Shown here one piece after another: positions 43,904 through 54,420 of a stretch of 64,000 nt of DNA. This DNA comes from Paenibacillus terrae (GTDB lineage Bacteria > Bacillota > Bacilli > Paenibacillales > Paenibacillaceae). Position 1 is the stretch's first letter. The number at the start of each line of letters is the position of its first letter. A program made the translations under genes and the position numbers. Where the stretch lies: assembly GCF_005217525.1 (NCBI RefSeq), contig NZ_PNXQ01000016.1, positions 138,877 to 202,876 on the forward strand, given 5' to 3'. Below the pieces are notes generated by a model that worked only from the letters and a program-made list of their open reading frames with translations, was not told the origin of the DNA and made no database searches.

Positions 43904-45328
43904 ATGAAATTGTTGAATAGGACACGAATCAAAATGCTAGTCACGGGAATAACTTTCGCTATGGTGGTTTCCGGTTGCTCAAGCGCTTCGGAGGATTCCA
44001 CTGTAAAATCCAGTCAGCCAGTAGAAATTCAAAAAGTAACGATGAAGCCTTTGGCTAATGAATTTAATCTGGCGGGAACATTGCAGGCCAGCAATCAAAC
44101 CGCTGTTTCCTTAGAAGCGAATGGACGTATTTTAAATACAACGGTTGAAGTGGGGGATCAGGTACATAAAGGGGCTGTCCTCGCAAAAATGGACACAACC
44201 ACTTATCAGTTACAGCTTGCTCAGGCCAAGGCAACTATGGAGAAGGCGAAAGCCGGTGTTAGCCAAGCGGACGCTTCTGTCCAATCGGCACATGCAAGCA
44301 TTCGTAATGCACAATCCCAGATTAATTCAGCCCAATCTAAATTGCAGGAATTGAACAATGGAGCCAAAAAACAGGAAATTGCACAGGCGCAAAATGCGGT
44401 TACTGCGGCAACCAATATGTACAACAAGAAAAAGGCAGATGCCGCCCGGACCCAAAGTCTATTTCAGGCAGGGGCCGTATCATTAACGGAAAATGAAAAT
44501 GCGCAGTTGGAAGTAACGAACGCACAAAAAAGTTTAAGTGATGCGCAAGAGCAATTGTCCCTTTTGCTTGCAGGGGCTTCCCAGGAACAGCGTACACAAG
44601 CTTCGGCAGGCGTCGATCAGGCCAGGGCGGGGCTGGAATCAGCTATAGCTACTCAGCAACAAGGGTTAGCGAGTAAAGCTCAGGCACAAGCTTCCTACGA
44701 GGATGCGGTAGCTGCTTATGAGCAAACGGCTTTAGCTCTTAAGAAAGCTACTTTAACATCCCCCATAGCTGGTGTTGTAATTGAGAAAAAGGTATCTGAT
44801 GGCCAACTGGGCTCCAGCGGGAGTGAGGCGTTTATTGTCGGAAATATTAGTACTTTAAAAGTGCTCCTGCCCGTACCGGATAGTGAAATCTTATCGTGGA
44901 AGAAAGATCAAAAAGTAAATATATCTTTATATAATGAAATTAGAACAGGAACTGTTACCCAGATCTATCCATCGACTAATTCCAAAACGGGAAGCATCAA
45001 TGTGGAAGTGAGCATTTCCAACCCCGAACTCAATTGGAAGCCTGGTCAAGTCATTAGTGCATCTAAAAGCATAAATCAAAACGAAGCGCTTTTAGTGCCC
45101 GTAGAGGCCGTAATTAGTACGGGAAATGACCCCTATGTCTTTAAGGCTGTAAATGGAAAAGCCGTTAAAACGGCGATTAAACTGGGGAAAGTGACTAATA
45201 ATCAGCTCGAAGTTGTCTCTGGACTACAGGCGGGCGATCAAATCGTTACGCAAGGAGCTGGAACCTTATATAATGGTGATTTACTCGGGAATGATGTACT
45301 TGGGAAATCGGAGGAGTCGTCCGAATGA
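43904..45328 (+). CDS. RND efflux membrane-fusion lipoprotein (HlyD/AcrA type)
   Basis: About 474 residues. The signal ends in lipobox VVSGC, so it is a lipoprotein on the outer face of the membrane. Then come the N-terminal half of a lipoyl domain (VSLEANGRILNTTVEVGDQV), a very long coiled-coil hairpin of Ala/Gln-rich helices (about 100-280), the second lipoyl half (LTSPIAGVVIEKKVSDGQLG), and the beta-barrel and membrane-proximal domains. ATG 43904, TTG 43895 and TTG 43910 are all possible starts near AGAGGA/AGGAGG. It overlaps the RND gene by four bases. Confidence 0.9.
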   Translation: MKLLNRTRIKMLVTGITFAMVVSGCSSASEDSTVKSSQPVEIQKVTMKPLANEFNLAGTLQASNQTAVSLEANGRILNTTVEVGDQVHKGAVLAKMDTTTYQLQLAQAKATMEKAKAGVSQADASVQSAHASIRNAQSQINSAQSKLQELNNGAKKQEIAQAQNAVTAATNMYNKKKADAARTQSLFQAGAVSLTENENAQLEVTNAQKSLSDAQEQLSLLLAGASQEQRTQASAGVDQARAGLESAIATQQQGLASKAQAQASYEDAVAAYEQTALALKKATLTSPIAGVVIEKKVSDGQLGSSGSEAFIVGNISTLKVLLPVPDSEILSWKKDQKVNISLYNEIRTGTVTQIYPSTNSKTGSINVEVSISNPELNWKPGQVISASKSINQNEALLVPVEAVISTGNDPYVFKAVNGKAVKTAIKLGKVTNNQLEVVSGLQAGDQIVTQGAGTLYNGDLLGNDVLGKSEESSE

Positions 45329-48300
45329 TTAAATATATCGTTAAAAAACAGAAAATCACACTTATTTTCTTTGGCATGTGCATTTTGCTAGGAATTTACA
45401 ACTTTGCATCGTTACCTAAACAGGAGATGCCTGATGTTGTTCCTATGGGAGCCAGTGTCACAACCGTGTATCCGGGGGCCTCGCCTGAAAGAATCGAGCA
45501 AACCATTACGAAGATTTTGGAACAGAAAATTAAAGAAGTGCAAGGTGTCAAAACAATTTCTTCCACTTCGTCAAAAGGCCAATCCAGTATAAGTATAGAA
45601 GCTTTGAATGAGGCCGATCCGACAAAAGTATGGGCTGATCTTCGTACAAAAGTACAGGATGCACAGTCTGAGCTTCCGGACGATGCGATGCAGCCCATTA
45701 TTAATGATAGCATGGCAGGCTCCTTCATCGGATCATACGCAATCACTTCTGATAAAGTTGAAAATTTGTATGCGTTAAATGAGTTGATGAACACCTGGAA
45801 AGATCAATTAAAAACGGTTTCAGGTATTTCAAAAGTTAATATTCAAGGAATTCCAGAACAAGAAGTACGGATAAGCCTAAACACTCAAAAAATGCAGCAA
45901 TATGACATCTCCTGGGAACAGGTCCTTCAAGCCATTAAAAATGAAAACGATAGAGTGCCTACAGGAAGTCTGGATTTCAATCAGCGTACCTATCAGTTGA
46001 CGGTAGATGCTTCAACTGATCCGAATGTTTTAAATAACGTTCAGATTTCAAGCAACGAAGAAGGGTTTCCTATAGCCTTGAAGGATATAGGTACGGCCTC
46101 ACTTGTTTTAAAAAAAACGGAGAGTTATACGTATGTGAATACCAAGCCTGCTATTTCAATCAGTTTGAGTGGAGATACAGGCACAGACGTACCAACGGTA
46201 TCCAAAGCGGCGACAGCCAAAATCAACGAACTTGCGAGTAGCTTGCCAAAGGATGTACATTTTGAACTGCTGTTTGCTCAAAATGATCGCGTAAGTGAAA
46301 TCTTTGGTAATCTGTCCAAAGAAATGATGATTGCTATTGCATCAGTTATTGTCATTTGTACATTAGGATTAAACTTGCTGACCTCTGCATTTGTGGCCTT
46401 GGCTATCCCTGTTTCTATTGCCATCGGTTTTATTGTCTTGCCGATGACAGGAACGACGCTGAATCAAATTTCAGTCATCGGATTAATCATCGTACTGGGG
46501 ATACTGGTTGATGATGCCGTTGTGGTAAACGACAACATTGAACGCCGACGCTCTGAATTTGGAGAAGATGCTACGGAGGCGGCAATTAAAGGAACGAAAG
46601 AGGTATCCTTATCAATCATTACAGCCACGCTGGCTACAGTTGCAGCATTTGCCCCGCTTTTATTTCTGCCGGGCAATATGGGAGACTTTATTAAACCGAT
46701 CCCTACCGTTATTTCGTTAACGATGCTGGCTTCCATGATTATGTCGCTTACGATCATTCCTATTTTCCGTCAATGGTACGATAAACGAAGTAAGGGCAAA
46801 GAACGTAGCAAACCGACCAAGCCTCCGGGGCTCCTCGGCAACCAAATTCAGTCCCTCTCTAATGCATACGCTAAAAACTGGATGCCAAGAATACTGCGTC
46901 GACCACTTTTCACTGCGCTTATTGGTCTTATGATTGGTACGGCAGCTTATGGACTGCTTGCTATTGTGCCCATTCAATTATTTCCTGAATCGGACCAACC
47001 AGATGCCACAATCAACGTAACGATGCCAGAAGGAACGTCGTTGCAGGCAACCAATCAGGTTATAACTGAGATTGAGAACTGGGTTAAGAAGCAGCCAGAA
47101 ACAGAACATCTGGCAGCAACGGCAGGTGGTGGAGCACCTCAAATGTACAGTGACATAGTAGCCGGTAGTGGCTCCGTGGGCGCGGTGCACGGTCAACTTG
47201 CTGTTGTTGGAAAAGAGGGAGTCTTTGATATCAAAAAAACAGTGGACAGCTGGACAAGTACACTGCAAGCCAAATATCCAGCAGCATTAATAAGTATACG
47301 TGTTCCTCAATTAGGTATCCCAGTCGGCAGCGCAGTGTCTGTCCGTATTAAAGGAGAAGACCTTGGTAAGCTGCAAAACATGACAGCTAAAATAAAAGAA
47401 ATCGTTGCGGGAACTCACGGGGCTGTAGATGTGACCGATAACATGGGGATGCAAAGCTATAATTTGAATTTTCAAGTCAACCAGCAGGCCTTGGATAAAT
47501 ATCAGGTCAACTATTCCAACTTAACCCGCACTTTGTTGCTAATGGGTGACGGAGTAAAGGTCACGGATTTTGATACGGGTAAGGAACTGCTTGATATCAA
47601 TATGTACATGAATAAACCCAACCATGATCCTGAGGTGTTATTCCAACAGCTGAGTGTCACTAATGCGGGAGGAGAGCAGGTCCCGTTATCCCAGTTAGCC
47701 ACGATGAAACCGGATTTTTCCATTCAGCAAATTCACCGCTATGATTTGGAACGGACGGTAACGATCTCAGCCAATGCAAATGGGCGTACGGCTACGGAGC
47801 TCACCCAGGATATCCGCAGCAAGCTTACAAGTACACATTTCGATTCGGGGTACACTTGGGAAATGGATGGGGAAACATCTACGCAGTCCGATTTGTTTAA
47901 GGATTTGGGCAAATTAGCCGTTATCGTTGTTTTTCTCATTCTGCTCTTGATCACCATGCAGTTTTACTCGGTTTCCACACCGCTCATTATTATGACGACT
48001 GTTTACCTGGCAGCAGCAGGAGGAGTGCTTGGAAGCTTTATTACAGGTATGCCAATCGGCTTTATGAGTATCATGGGTATCATTTCCCTTGCCGGTATCG
48101 TCGTGCGTAATGGTATTGTATTGATCGAGTTTATTGAAGACGCGCGGCGTGAAGGCGCCGAATTAACAGAAGCCATCTTAATGGCATGCTCTGCCCGTTT
48201 TCGTCCGATCTTTCTCACCTCGCTAACTGCGATCGTTGGTATGATACCGATTGCTACGATGGGAGAAATTCTATTCAAGCCATTGGCAGCGACTATTATA

Positions 48301-48426
48301 TTCGGACTGATTTTTTCAACTATTTTAACGTTGTTTGTAGTTCCGACTCTTTATATGGTCGTAGCTCAACTGAAGCTGAAACGGAAGCAGAAGAAAGAAA
48401 TGGAGACTAATAACGATAGCACATAA
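45325..48426 (+). CDS. RND multidrug/lipopeptide efflux permease (SwrC/AcrB type)
   Basis: A 1033-residue pump of normal length with 12 membrane helices in two halves: TM1, a large outside loop, TM2-6 (about 335-490), TM7, a second outside loop and TM8-12. Family motifs include VYPGASPERIEQTI near the start and VVLGILVDDAVVVNDNIERR (here IIVLGILVDDAVVVND) with the proton-relay Asp residues in TM4. The closest known Gram-positive relative in type is SwrC, which gives surfactin resistance. Together with the lipoprotein adaptor it should export amphipathic compounds. Confidence 0.93.
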   Translation: MIKYIVKKQKITLIFFGMCILLGIYNFASLPKQEMPDVVPMGASVTTVYPGASPERIEQTITKILEQKIKEVQGVKTISSTSSKGQSSISIEALNEADPTKVWADLRTKVQDAQSELPDDAMQPIINDSMAGSFIGSYAITSDKVENLYALNELMNTWKDQLKTVSGISKVNIQGIPEQEVRISLNTQKMQQYDISWEQVLQAIKNENDRVPTGSLDFNQRTYQLTVDASTDPNVLNNVQISSNEEGFPIALKDIGTASLVLKKTESYTYVNTKPAISISLSGDTGTDVPTVSKAATAKINELASSLPKDVHFELLFAQNDRVSEIFGNLSKEMMIAIASVIVICTLGLNLLTSAFVALAIPVSIAIGFIVLPMTGTTLNQISVIGLIIVLGILVDDAVVVNDNIERRRSEFGEDATEAAIKGTKEVSLSIITATLATVAAFAPLLFLPGNMGDFIKPIPTVISLTMLASMIMSLTIIPIFRQWYDKRSKGKERSKPTKPPGLLGNQIQSLSNAYAKNWMPRILRRPLFTALIGLMIGTAAYGLLAIVPIQLFPESDQPDATINVTMPEGTSLQATNQVITEIENWVKKQPETEHLAATAGGGAPQMYSDIVAGSGSVGAVHGQLAVVGKEGVFDIKKTVDSWTSTLQAKYPAALISIRVPQLGIPVGSAVSVRIKGEDLGKLQNMTAKIKEIVAGTHGAVDVTDNMGMQSYNLNFQVNQQALDKYQVNYSNLTRTLLLMGDGVKVTDFDTGKELLDINMYMNKPNHDPEVLFQQLSVTNAGGEQVPLSQLATMKPDFSIQQIHRYDLERTVTISANANGRTATELTQDIRSKLTSTHFDSGYTWEMDGETSTQSDLFKDLGKLAVIVVFLILLLITMQFYSVSTPLIIMTTVYLAAAGGVLGSFITGMPIGFMSIMGIISLAGIVVRNGIVLIEFIEDARREGAELTEAILMACSARFRPIFLTSLTAIVGMIPIATMGEILFKPLAATIIFGLIFSTILTLFVVPTLYMVVAQLKLKRKQKKEMETNNDST

Positions 48427-48441
48427 TTATGCTTGAATATT

Positions 48442-48485
48442 ACCCGATCGTACATTAAGCTGTTGCCCTAATGTACGATTTTTTT
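48442..48485 (+). repeat. 44-bp terminator repeat, copy D
   Basis: ACCCGATCGTACATTAAGCT...GCCCTAATGTACGATTTTTTT. The stem ATCGTACATTA / TAATGTACGAT is perfect (11 bp), followed by seven T residues. It terminates the RND operon. Confidence 0.88.
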
Positions 48486-48573
48486 CTTTTGCTGGCGTAA
48501 TACAGTAAGAGTAGTCTTATTATTCAAAAGCAGTATAAACAGAATTTTAGATGGTACCAAAGGAGAGCATTGT

Positions 48574-48927
48574 ATGACTGAAAACGAGCAGCACGGCCAC
48601 ATTCAAATATCAGATGATGTTCTATCCCAAATTACTGGTTTGGCGGCATTGAAAATTCCCGGAATATCAGCAATCTACGGAGGGATTTCAAAAGAAGCAA
48701 TCAAACGTCCGAATAGAAAAAATTTCAAAAAAGGAATTTCAGTGACAGTAAGCCCGGATGGAACGATTATTGATCTCAGAGTAGTCGTCGATTACGGATG
48801 CTTCATTCATGAGGTGGCCCGAGAGTTACAGAAAAATGTCATGGAGGATATAACTAATATGACAGGATTATCGTCGATCGTGGTGAACGTCAAGGTGGAG
48901 GGAGTTGCTCGCATACAGAATCCCTGA
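48574..48927 (+). CDS. Asp23/Gls24-family envelope stress protein
   Basis: A 117-residue protein with the Asp23 layout: GHIQISDDVLSQITGLAALKIPGI at residues 8-31, then VSPDGTIIDLRVVVDYG and VMEDITNMTGLSSIVVNVKVEGV. These small proteins attach to the membrane or support fatty-acid and envelope homeostasis; some are induced at alkaline pH. AGGAGAG precedes the ATG. After the TGA the same frame stays open for another 28 codons (see findings). Confidence 0.9.
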   Translation: MTENEQHGHIQISDDVLSQITGLAALKIPGISAIYGGISKEAIKRPNRKNFKKGISVTVSPDGTIIDLRVVVDYGCFIHEVARELQKNVMEDITNMTGLSSIVVNVKVEGVARIQNP

Positions 48928-49061
48928 AGTAAAGAGCCAACGGTCGTTCCGAAATACATCGAGAAGCTGGCAAGTGATGAGATGGTTCCACGCACTGTGG
49001 CAGACAGGATTTGAAGCAAACGAAAGTGAATGAATATACCTAAATTATCGGATTAATAATG

Positions 49062-49107
49062 AAACAAGGCAGACCAGAGAATCAATCTGCCTTGTTTTAA
49101 TTTTTTT
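49062..49107. terminator. terminator between Asp23 and GH36 genes
   Basis: AAACAAGGCAGA and TCTGCCTTGTTT form a perfect 12-bp stem with A and T tracts on the two sides, so it can serve both convergent genes. Confidence 0.88.
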
Positions 49108-49137
49108 ATCGTCCTATTATCGTCACTAGCTGCTCCA

Positions 49138-51417
49138 TTATCCGCAGGGGATAGCCTTAAGGCGGAAGGTAGAGCTGACAAAATCTCCTGACAGATCCGA
49201 GACAACAAGCCCTATTTTCATTAAGCGATCACCTCCAAAGATTTCGCCGCCGAACGCTTCGTGGAAAGGGGAACCGCCGTCTTCCGCCAAGGTATTACCT
49301 GTATGGTCTGCAGCATTGCCTGCTGCGCCGGCTTCGATCTTATACTTCTTCTCTGGGTCAAGTCCTTTTAAAGTTAATCGCAGGATTGGACCATTGGGCT
49401 CAGCCAGTACGCGGAAATAAGCAGCAAACGCTTCCGACTGGTCCTCGCTAACGAACATCCAAGCCGTATCGCCTCGGCCTTCAAACGGGCTAAGCAGCCG
49501 ATACATATTCCCCTGCTGTACAAGGGAGCGAATTTCCTTATACTGGGCGATTTGTTTGGCAGCGAGCTCTTTTTCTTCCTTTGTAAATGCAGTAAGGTCA
49601 AGCTCGTAGCCAAAGTTTCCACTCATTGCCACGTCACCACGCATGGCGAGAGAGGTCATTCGTCCCACCTGGTGGTTCGGTACGCTCGATACGTGTGCTC
49701 CCATGGTGCTGGCTGGATATACGATGCTTGTTCCGTACTGGATAGCCAATCTTTCAACCGCATCGGTATCATCACTGGTCCATGTTTGCGGCATATAGTA
49801 GAGCATTCCGGGATCGAAACGTCCGCCTCCTCCAGAACAGCTTTCGAACAAGATGTCCGGGAACCGGGAGGTCAGACGTTCCAGCAGGTCGTAAAGTCCA
49901 AGCATATAACGGTGTGCGGTTTCCTTTTGACGTTCGCTAGAAGCTGTAGCCGAAGCAATCTCCGTCATATTACGATTCATGTCCCACTTGACATAAGTAA
50001 TCGGAGCGATCGAAAAAACGGAGCTAAGCGTATCGTATAAATAATCGCATACTTCCTTGCGGGAGAGATCGAGCACTAACTGGGATCGACCTTCCGTCCG
50101 CCGCCGACCCTCAGCATGCAGGCACCAGTCGGGATGCTTGCGGTACAATTCACTATCAGGAGATACCATTTCCGGCTCTACCCACAAGCCAAATTGTAAT
50201 CCTTGTTCATTAACCCTTTTGGCTAGGTCGGCAAGACCTCCAGGCAGCTTGCGGCTGTTTTCAAACCAGTCTCCAAGCGAATTATCATCGTTGTCTCGTT
50301 TGCCAAACCAACCATCATCCAGAACAAAGAGCTCAATACCGAGGGGCCCCGCTTCCTTAGCAATCGCTTCGATTTTATCGGCGTCGAAGTTGAAATAAGT
50401 AGCTTCCCAATTGTTTACGAGAATAGGGCGTTCTTTGTCACGATAAGCCCCCCTGGACAGTCGAGTGCGGTAGAGACGATGATAGGTGCGCGACATGCCT
50501 CCAAGACCTTCTTCGGAAAAGACCAGGACGGCTTCGGGGGTCTGGAATGATTGACCCGGTTCAAGTCGCCAGGAGAAGTCAAAGGGATTGATTCCGATAC
50601 TTACACGGGTCTGGTTGAACTGCTCTACTTCTGCCTGTGCGACGAAGTTGCTGCTGTAGACCAGACTAAAGCCGTACACATCTCCGCGATCTTCAGTTGC
50701 ATCCGGACGAAGCAGTGCCAGAAAGGGATTCATCTGATGACTGCTGGAGCCCCGACGGCTTTCCAACCGAATGGCCCCGGGTCCTAGGTCGCGGCGCTGG
50801 ATATGTCTTTCGCGCACCCACGCTCCGGACAGGTAGAGAGCCTGGTAGTTGGAATCGGCGAAATCGACAGAGGCGCTCATTGCTTGCTCAATATTCATGA
50901 CAGCGCTTCCCTTATTGTCAAAAAGGGTAGACCTAGCAATAGCACTGTGATTCGCAAATACAGTATAGAGCAGTGTAGTTTTAAGACCCGAGTATTTGTC
51001 CTCAAGCATCAGAAAGAGAGTTGCCGCTTCATCATCCGATTCGGTATAGACGGCAGGAAGTCCCTCAAGCTTTGGTTTACCTGGTACAATGCGGTAGCCA
51101 CTATATTTTAGCTCCGTAATGCGAGTTCCTTCCGCAAGTGCAACCTGATAAGCGGGCTGACGAAAGTCGCTTGTTCCATACTGGGGATATTCCTGGGGAA
51201 GCGTATCCAGGGAAAGCGTACGATTGGAAGGAACAGGATTGGGAGAAAAGGAGCACCGCTCCCTAAGCTCCAATATACTTGCCAGACTTTTGTCATGATG
51301 AAGTCGTGCTCCCCAATAAACATGTGCGGGATATCCTTCTACAAGCTGGATAATATAACTGCAATCCTTGGACTGCAGGTGAAACAAACCAAGCGTCTCA
51401 TCTACATGAATGTTCAT
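49138..51417 (-). CDS. alpha-galactosidase, GH36
   Basis: A 759-residue cytoplasmic enzyme (GalA/RafA/MelA type) that removes alpha-galactose from melibiose, raffinose and similar sugars. Motifs: LVNNWEATYFNFD, LFVLDDGWFGKRDNDDNSLG, nucleophile Asp in TYVKWDMNRNM, ESCSGGGGRFDPG, and acid/base Asp in TWTSDDTDAVERL. The length is that of a full GH36 enzyme. ATG 51417 has AAGGAG eight bases upstream; a frame start at 51444 overlaps the LacI stop (ATGA) but lacks a binding site. It is cotranscribed with the LacI regulator. Confidence 0.95.
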   Translation of the reverse strand: MNIHVDETLGLFHLQSKDCSYIIQLVEGYPAHVYWGARLHHDKSLASILELRERCSFSPNPVPSNRTLSLDTLPQEYPQYGTSDFRQPAYQVALAEGTRITELKYSGYRIVPGKPKLEGLPAVYTESDDEAATLFLMLEDKYSGLKTTLLYTVFANHSAIARSTLFDNKGSAVMNIEQAMSASVDFADSNYQALYLSGAWVRERHIQRRDLGPGAIRLESRRGSSSHQMNPFLALLRPDATEDRGDVYGFSLVYSSNFVAQAEVEQFNQTRVSIGINPFDFSWRLEPGQSFQTPEAVLVFSEEGLGGMSRTYHRLYRTRLSRGAYRDKERPILVNNWEATYFNFDADKIEAIAKEAGPLGIELFVLDDGWFGKRDNDDNSLGDWFENSRKLPGGLADLAKRVNEQGLQFGLWVEPEMVSPDSELYRKHPDWCLHAEGRRRTEGRSQLVLDLSRKEVCDYLYDTLSSVFSIAPITYVKWDMNRNMTEIASATASSERQKETAHRYMLGLYDLLERLTSRFPDILFESCSGGGGRFDPGMLYYMPQTWTSDDTDAVERLAIQYGTSIVYPASTMGAHVSSVPNHQVGRMTSLAMRGDVAMSGNFGYELDLTAFTKEEKELAAKQIAQYKEIRSLVQQGNMYRLLSPFEGRGDTAWMFVSEDQSEAFAAYFRVLAEPNGPILRLTLKGLDPEKKYKIEAGAAGNAADHTGNTLAEDGGSPFHEAFGGEIFGGDRLMKIGLVVSDLSGDFVSSTFRLKAIPCG

Positions 51418-51440
51418 GGTATTCACTCCTTGAGGATTCT

Positions 51441-52483
<1,043 letters not shown>

Positions 52484-52611
52484 TCAACTTCATCCTAACA
52501 CATCCCCTTTATACTTTCAAGATAGCTGTTGAATTTACTTTTGATCTACTACTGTGCAGATTAGTTGTGTTAACATGATGAATATTCTCTTGAGGACGGA
52601 GGGGTTTCAAA

Positions 52612-54420
52612 TTGAATATTCTGTCACTAGCTCGAAAATGGTTTGGTCGGCTTCGATTCAAAAGCAAGGTTATTACGGTATTTCTTCCGCTAATTATTGT
52701 TTCTCTGCTCATTCTTGGGCTGTTATCTAGCCAACTCTTCAGTCGTTCTTTGATAGACCGTACCACCAGCAACGTGGTGGACGAGTCTCAGCTTATCCTG
52801 TCTCGGACCGATTACATATTCAGCAGTGTGGAAACGGCGGCCAATATTATGGTCACGAATATTAACCGGGTGTATGATTCATACGGTGCCAAGCCTGATA
52901 CTGCCATGGAGCGTATTCAGTTTGGAAACCTGATGCAGAGCCGCCTATCCATTGACTTGTCAATCTTTCGTGAGGTAGATGCCGCTGTATTCATTGATAA
53001 TAAAGGGACAATTTTCGCATCTTACACCGAGAGTGGGGATGAGAGCAAAGTCTATAGCATGATTAAGCGGGTAAGGGAATCAAAAAGTTATGGACAGGCA
53101 CTCTGGTTTGATATGGAGAGGAGAGATTTCCTAACTCCAGATCCGAACTTCCCGGTTTTGACGCTGGGGAAGACGGTCATTAATATAGACACCGGCGAAC
53201 CCTATGGAACGCTTTTTCTGCTAGTGAAGGAAGAAGGTCTGTCCGCTTTTTTTCGTTCTAGTGATCCGGATGTGCCCAAATCCTATTATTTTTTGAATAA
53301 CGGAACTCGCGTGGTCGTGGCAAAAGATAATGAGATGCTGATGAATCCGGTGAATCCACATCTGGCTGAGGCCATTCAACGTTGCGCCCCTGATATGTCC
53401 CAAGAAACGTGCTCTTTCGAGGATGAGGGCAATTTGGTAACGGTCATTGATTATGACCGGATGGATTGGAAGTTGGTCAATATTGTATCTCTCAGCCTGC
53501 TTACGGCTGATGTCCGGCAAAATGTTAGGCTGTCGCTTTTAATCGGCGTATTATGCCTTGTTTTTTCCTGGCTGGGTGCTAGCTTTCTGTCCAGAATGGT
53601 CGTTAGTCCTCTCGAACAACTGACTAAGGCAATGCGAAAAGTAGTAACCGGTGATTTGCAACCGGTTGCAACAGTCCGCACTGAGGATGAAATCGGTACC
53701 ATTGCTGAAGCGTTTAACTTTATGGTAAGACGGGTTCGGGAGCTACTGGATGAGGTGAGGCAGGAACAGAACCGTAAGCGTGAATATGAGCTTGCATTGA
53801 TGAGCGCCCAAATTAAACCGCATTTTCTATACAACACTTTGGATACCATTTACGCACTCAATGAGTTGGACCGTAGTGATGAGGCTAGAGATACTACAAA
53901 GGCGCTGGCAGATTTTTATCGAATGGTGCTAAATAAGGGACGGGAGCTCATTATTCTAGAGAAGGAAGCTCAGATTACCGATGATTACCTGACGATTCTG
54001 CAAATCCGTTATCCCGATGTGTTCCGCTATGAGGTGGATATTCCACCGGAACTTGCGGGTACACCGATTCCGAAGCTCTCGCTCCAGCCGCTTGTCGAGA
54101 ATTCGATCTACCACGGTCTTAAGAAGAAAGGAACAAAAGGTTTTATCCGCATTTATGCCTTTAAACAGGGTGATAAGGTGGTCGTTCGAGTGGAGGACAA
54201 CGGAGTGGGGATGGACGAAATCCAGGTTCAGACCATAATGTCCAGACATTTACCGGATGAAGGAATACGGTCAATTGGCACCTACAGCGTTCAGCAGAGA
54301 CTGAGTCTGTACTTCGGTGAGGAGTATGGGATATCGGTGCAGAGTGTTCCCGGAGAAGGAACCATTGTTGACCTTTCGCTGCCGACGCTACCAAAGGGGA
54401 GTGAGCACAAAGATGTATAA
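52612..54420 (+). CDS. sensor histidine kinase, YesM/LytS-type
   Basis: A 602-residue kinase: membrane helix at about 19-40, a dCache-like outside sensor region of about 260 residues, a second helix (SLLIGVLCLVFSWLGASFLS, about 305-324), HAMP, a His_kinase domain with the phospho-His in AQIKPHFLYNTLDTIYAL, and an ATPase domain (LVENSIYHGLKKKG, VEDNGVGMDE, GIGTYSVQQ-like region GTYSVQQRL). TTG start behind GGAGGGG. It is paired with the AraC-type regulator (8-bp overlap) and precedes a CUT1 ABC importer, the usual arrangement for sugar uptake control. Confidence 0.94.
   Translation: MNILSLARKWFGRLRFKSKVITVFLPLIIVSLLILGLLSSQLFSRSLIDRTTSNVVDESQLILSRTDYIFSSVETAANIMVTNINRVYDSYGAKPDTAMERIQFGNLMQSRLSIDLSIFREVDAAVFIDNKGTIFASYTESGDESKVYSMIKRVRESKSYGQALWFDMERRDFLTPDPNFPVLTLGKTVINIDTGEPYGTLFLLVKEEGLSAFFRSSDPDVPKSYYFLNNGTRVVVAKDNEMLMNPVNPHLAEAIQRCAPDMSQETCSFEDEGNLVTVIDYDRMDWKLVNIVSLSLLTADVRQNVRLSLLIGVLCLVFSWLGASFLSRMVVSPLEQLTKAMRKVVTGDLQPVATVRTEDEIGTIAEAFNFMVRRVRELLDEVRQEQNRKREYELALMSAQIKPHFLYNTLDTIYALNELDRSDEARDTTKALADFYRMVLNKGRELIILEKEAQITDDYLTILQIRYPDVFRYEVDIPPELAGTPIPKLSLQPLVENSIYHGLKKKGTKGFIRIYAFKQGDKVVVRVEDNGVGMDEIQVQTIMSRHLPDEGIRSIGTYSVQQRLSLYFGEEYGISVQSVPGEGTIVDLSLPTLPKGSEHKDV

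Noticed and set aside
40391-48485. CRISPR array or direct-repeat cluster
   Set aside because: The four related repeats are 1.3-4.7 kb apart, each at a gene end and each a hairpin with T tract; there are no spacers or cas genes.
49552-50040. 162-codon plus-strand frame inside the GH36 gene
   Set aside because: Antisense shadow of the alpha-galactosidase; Cys/His/Ser-rich composition reflects the opposite strand codons.
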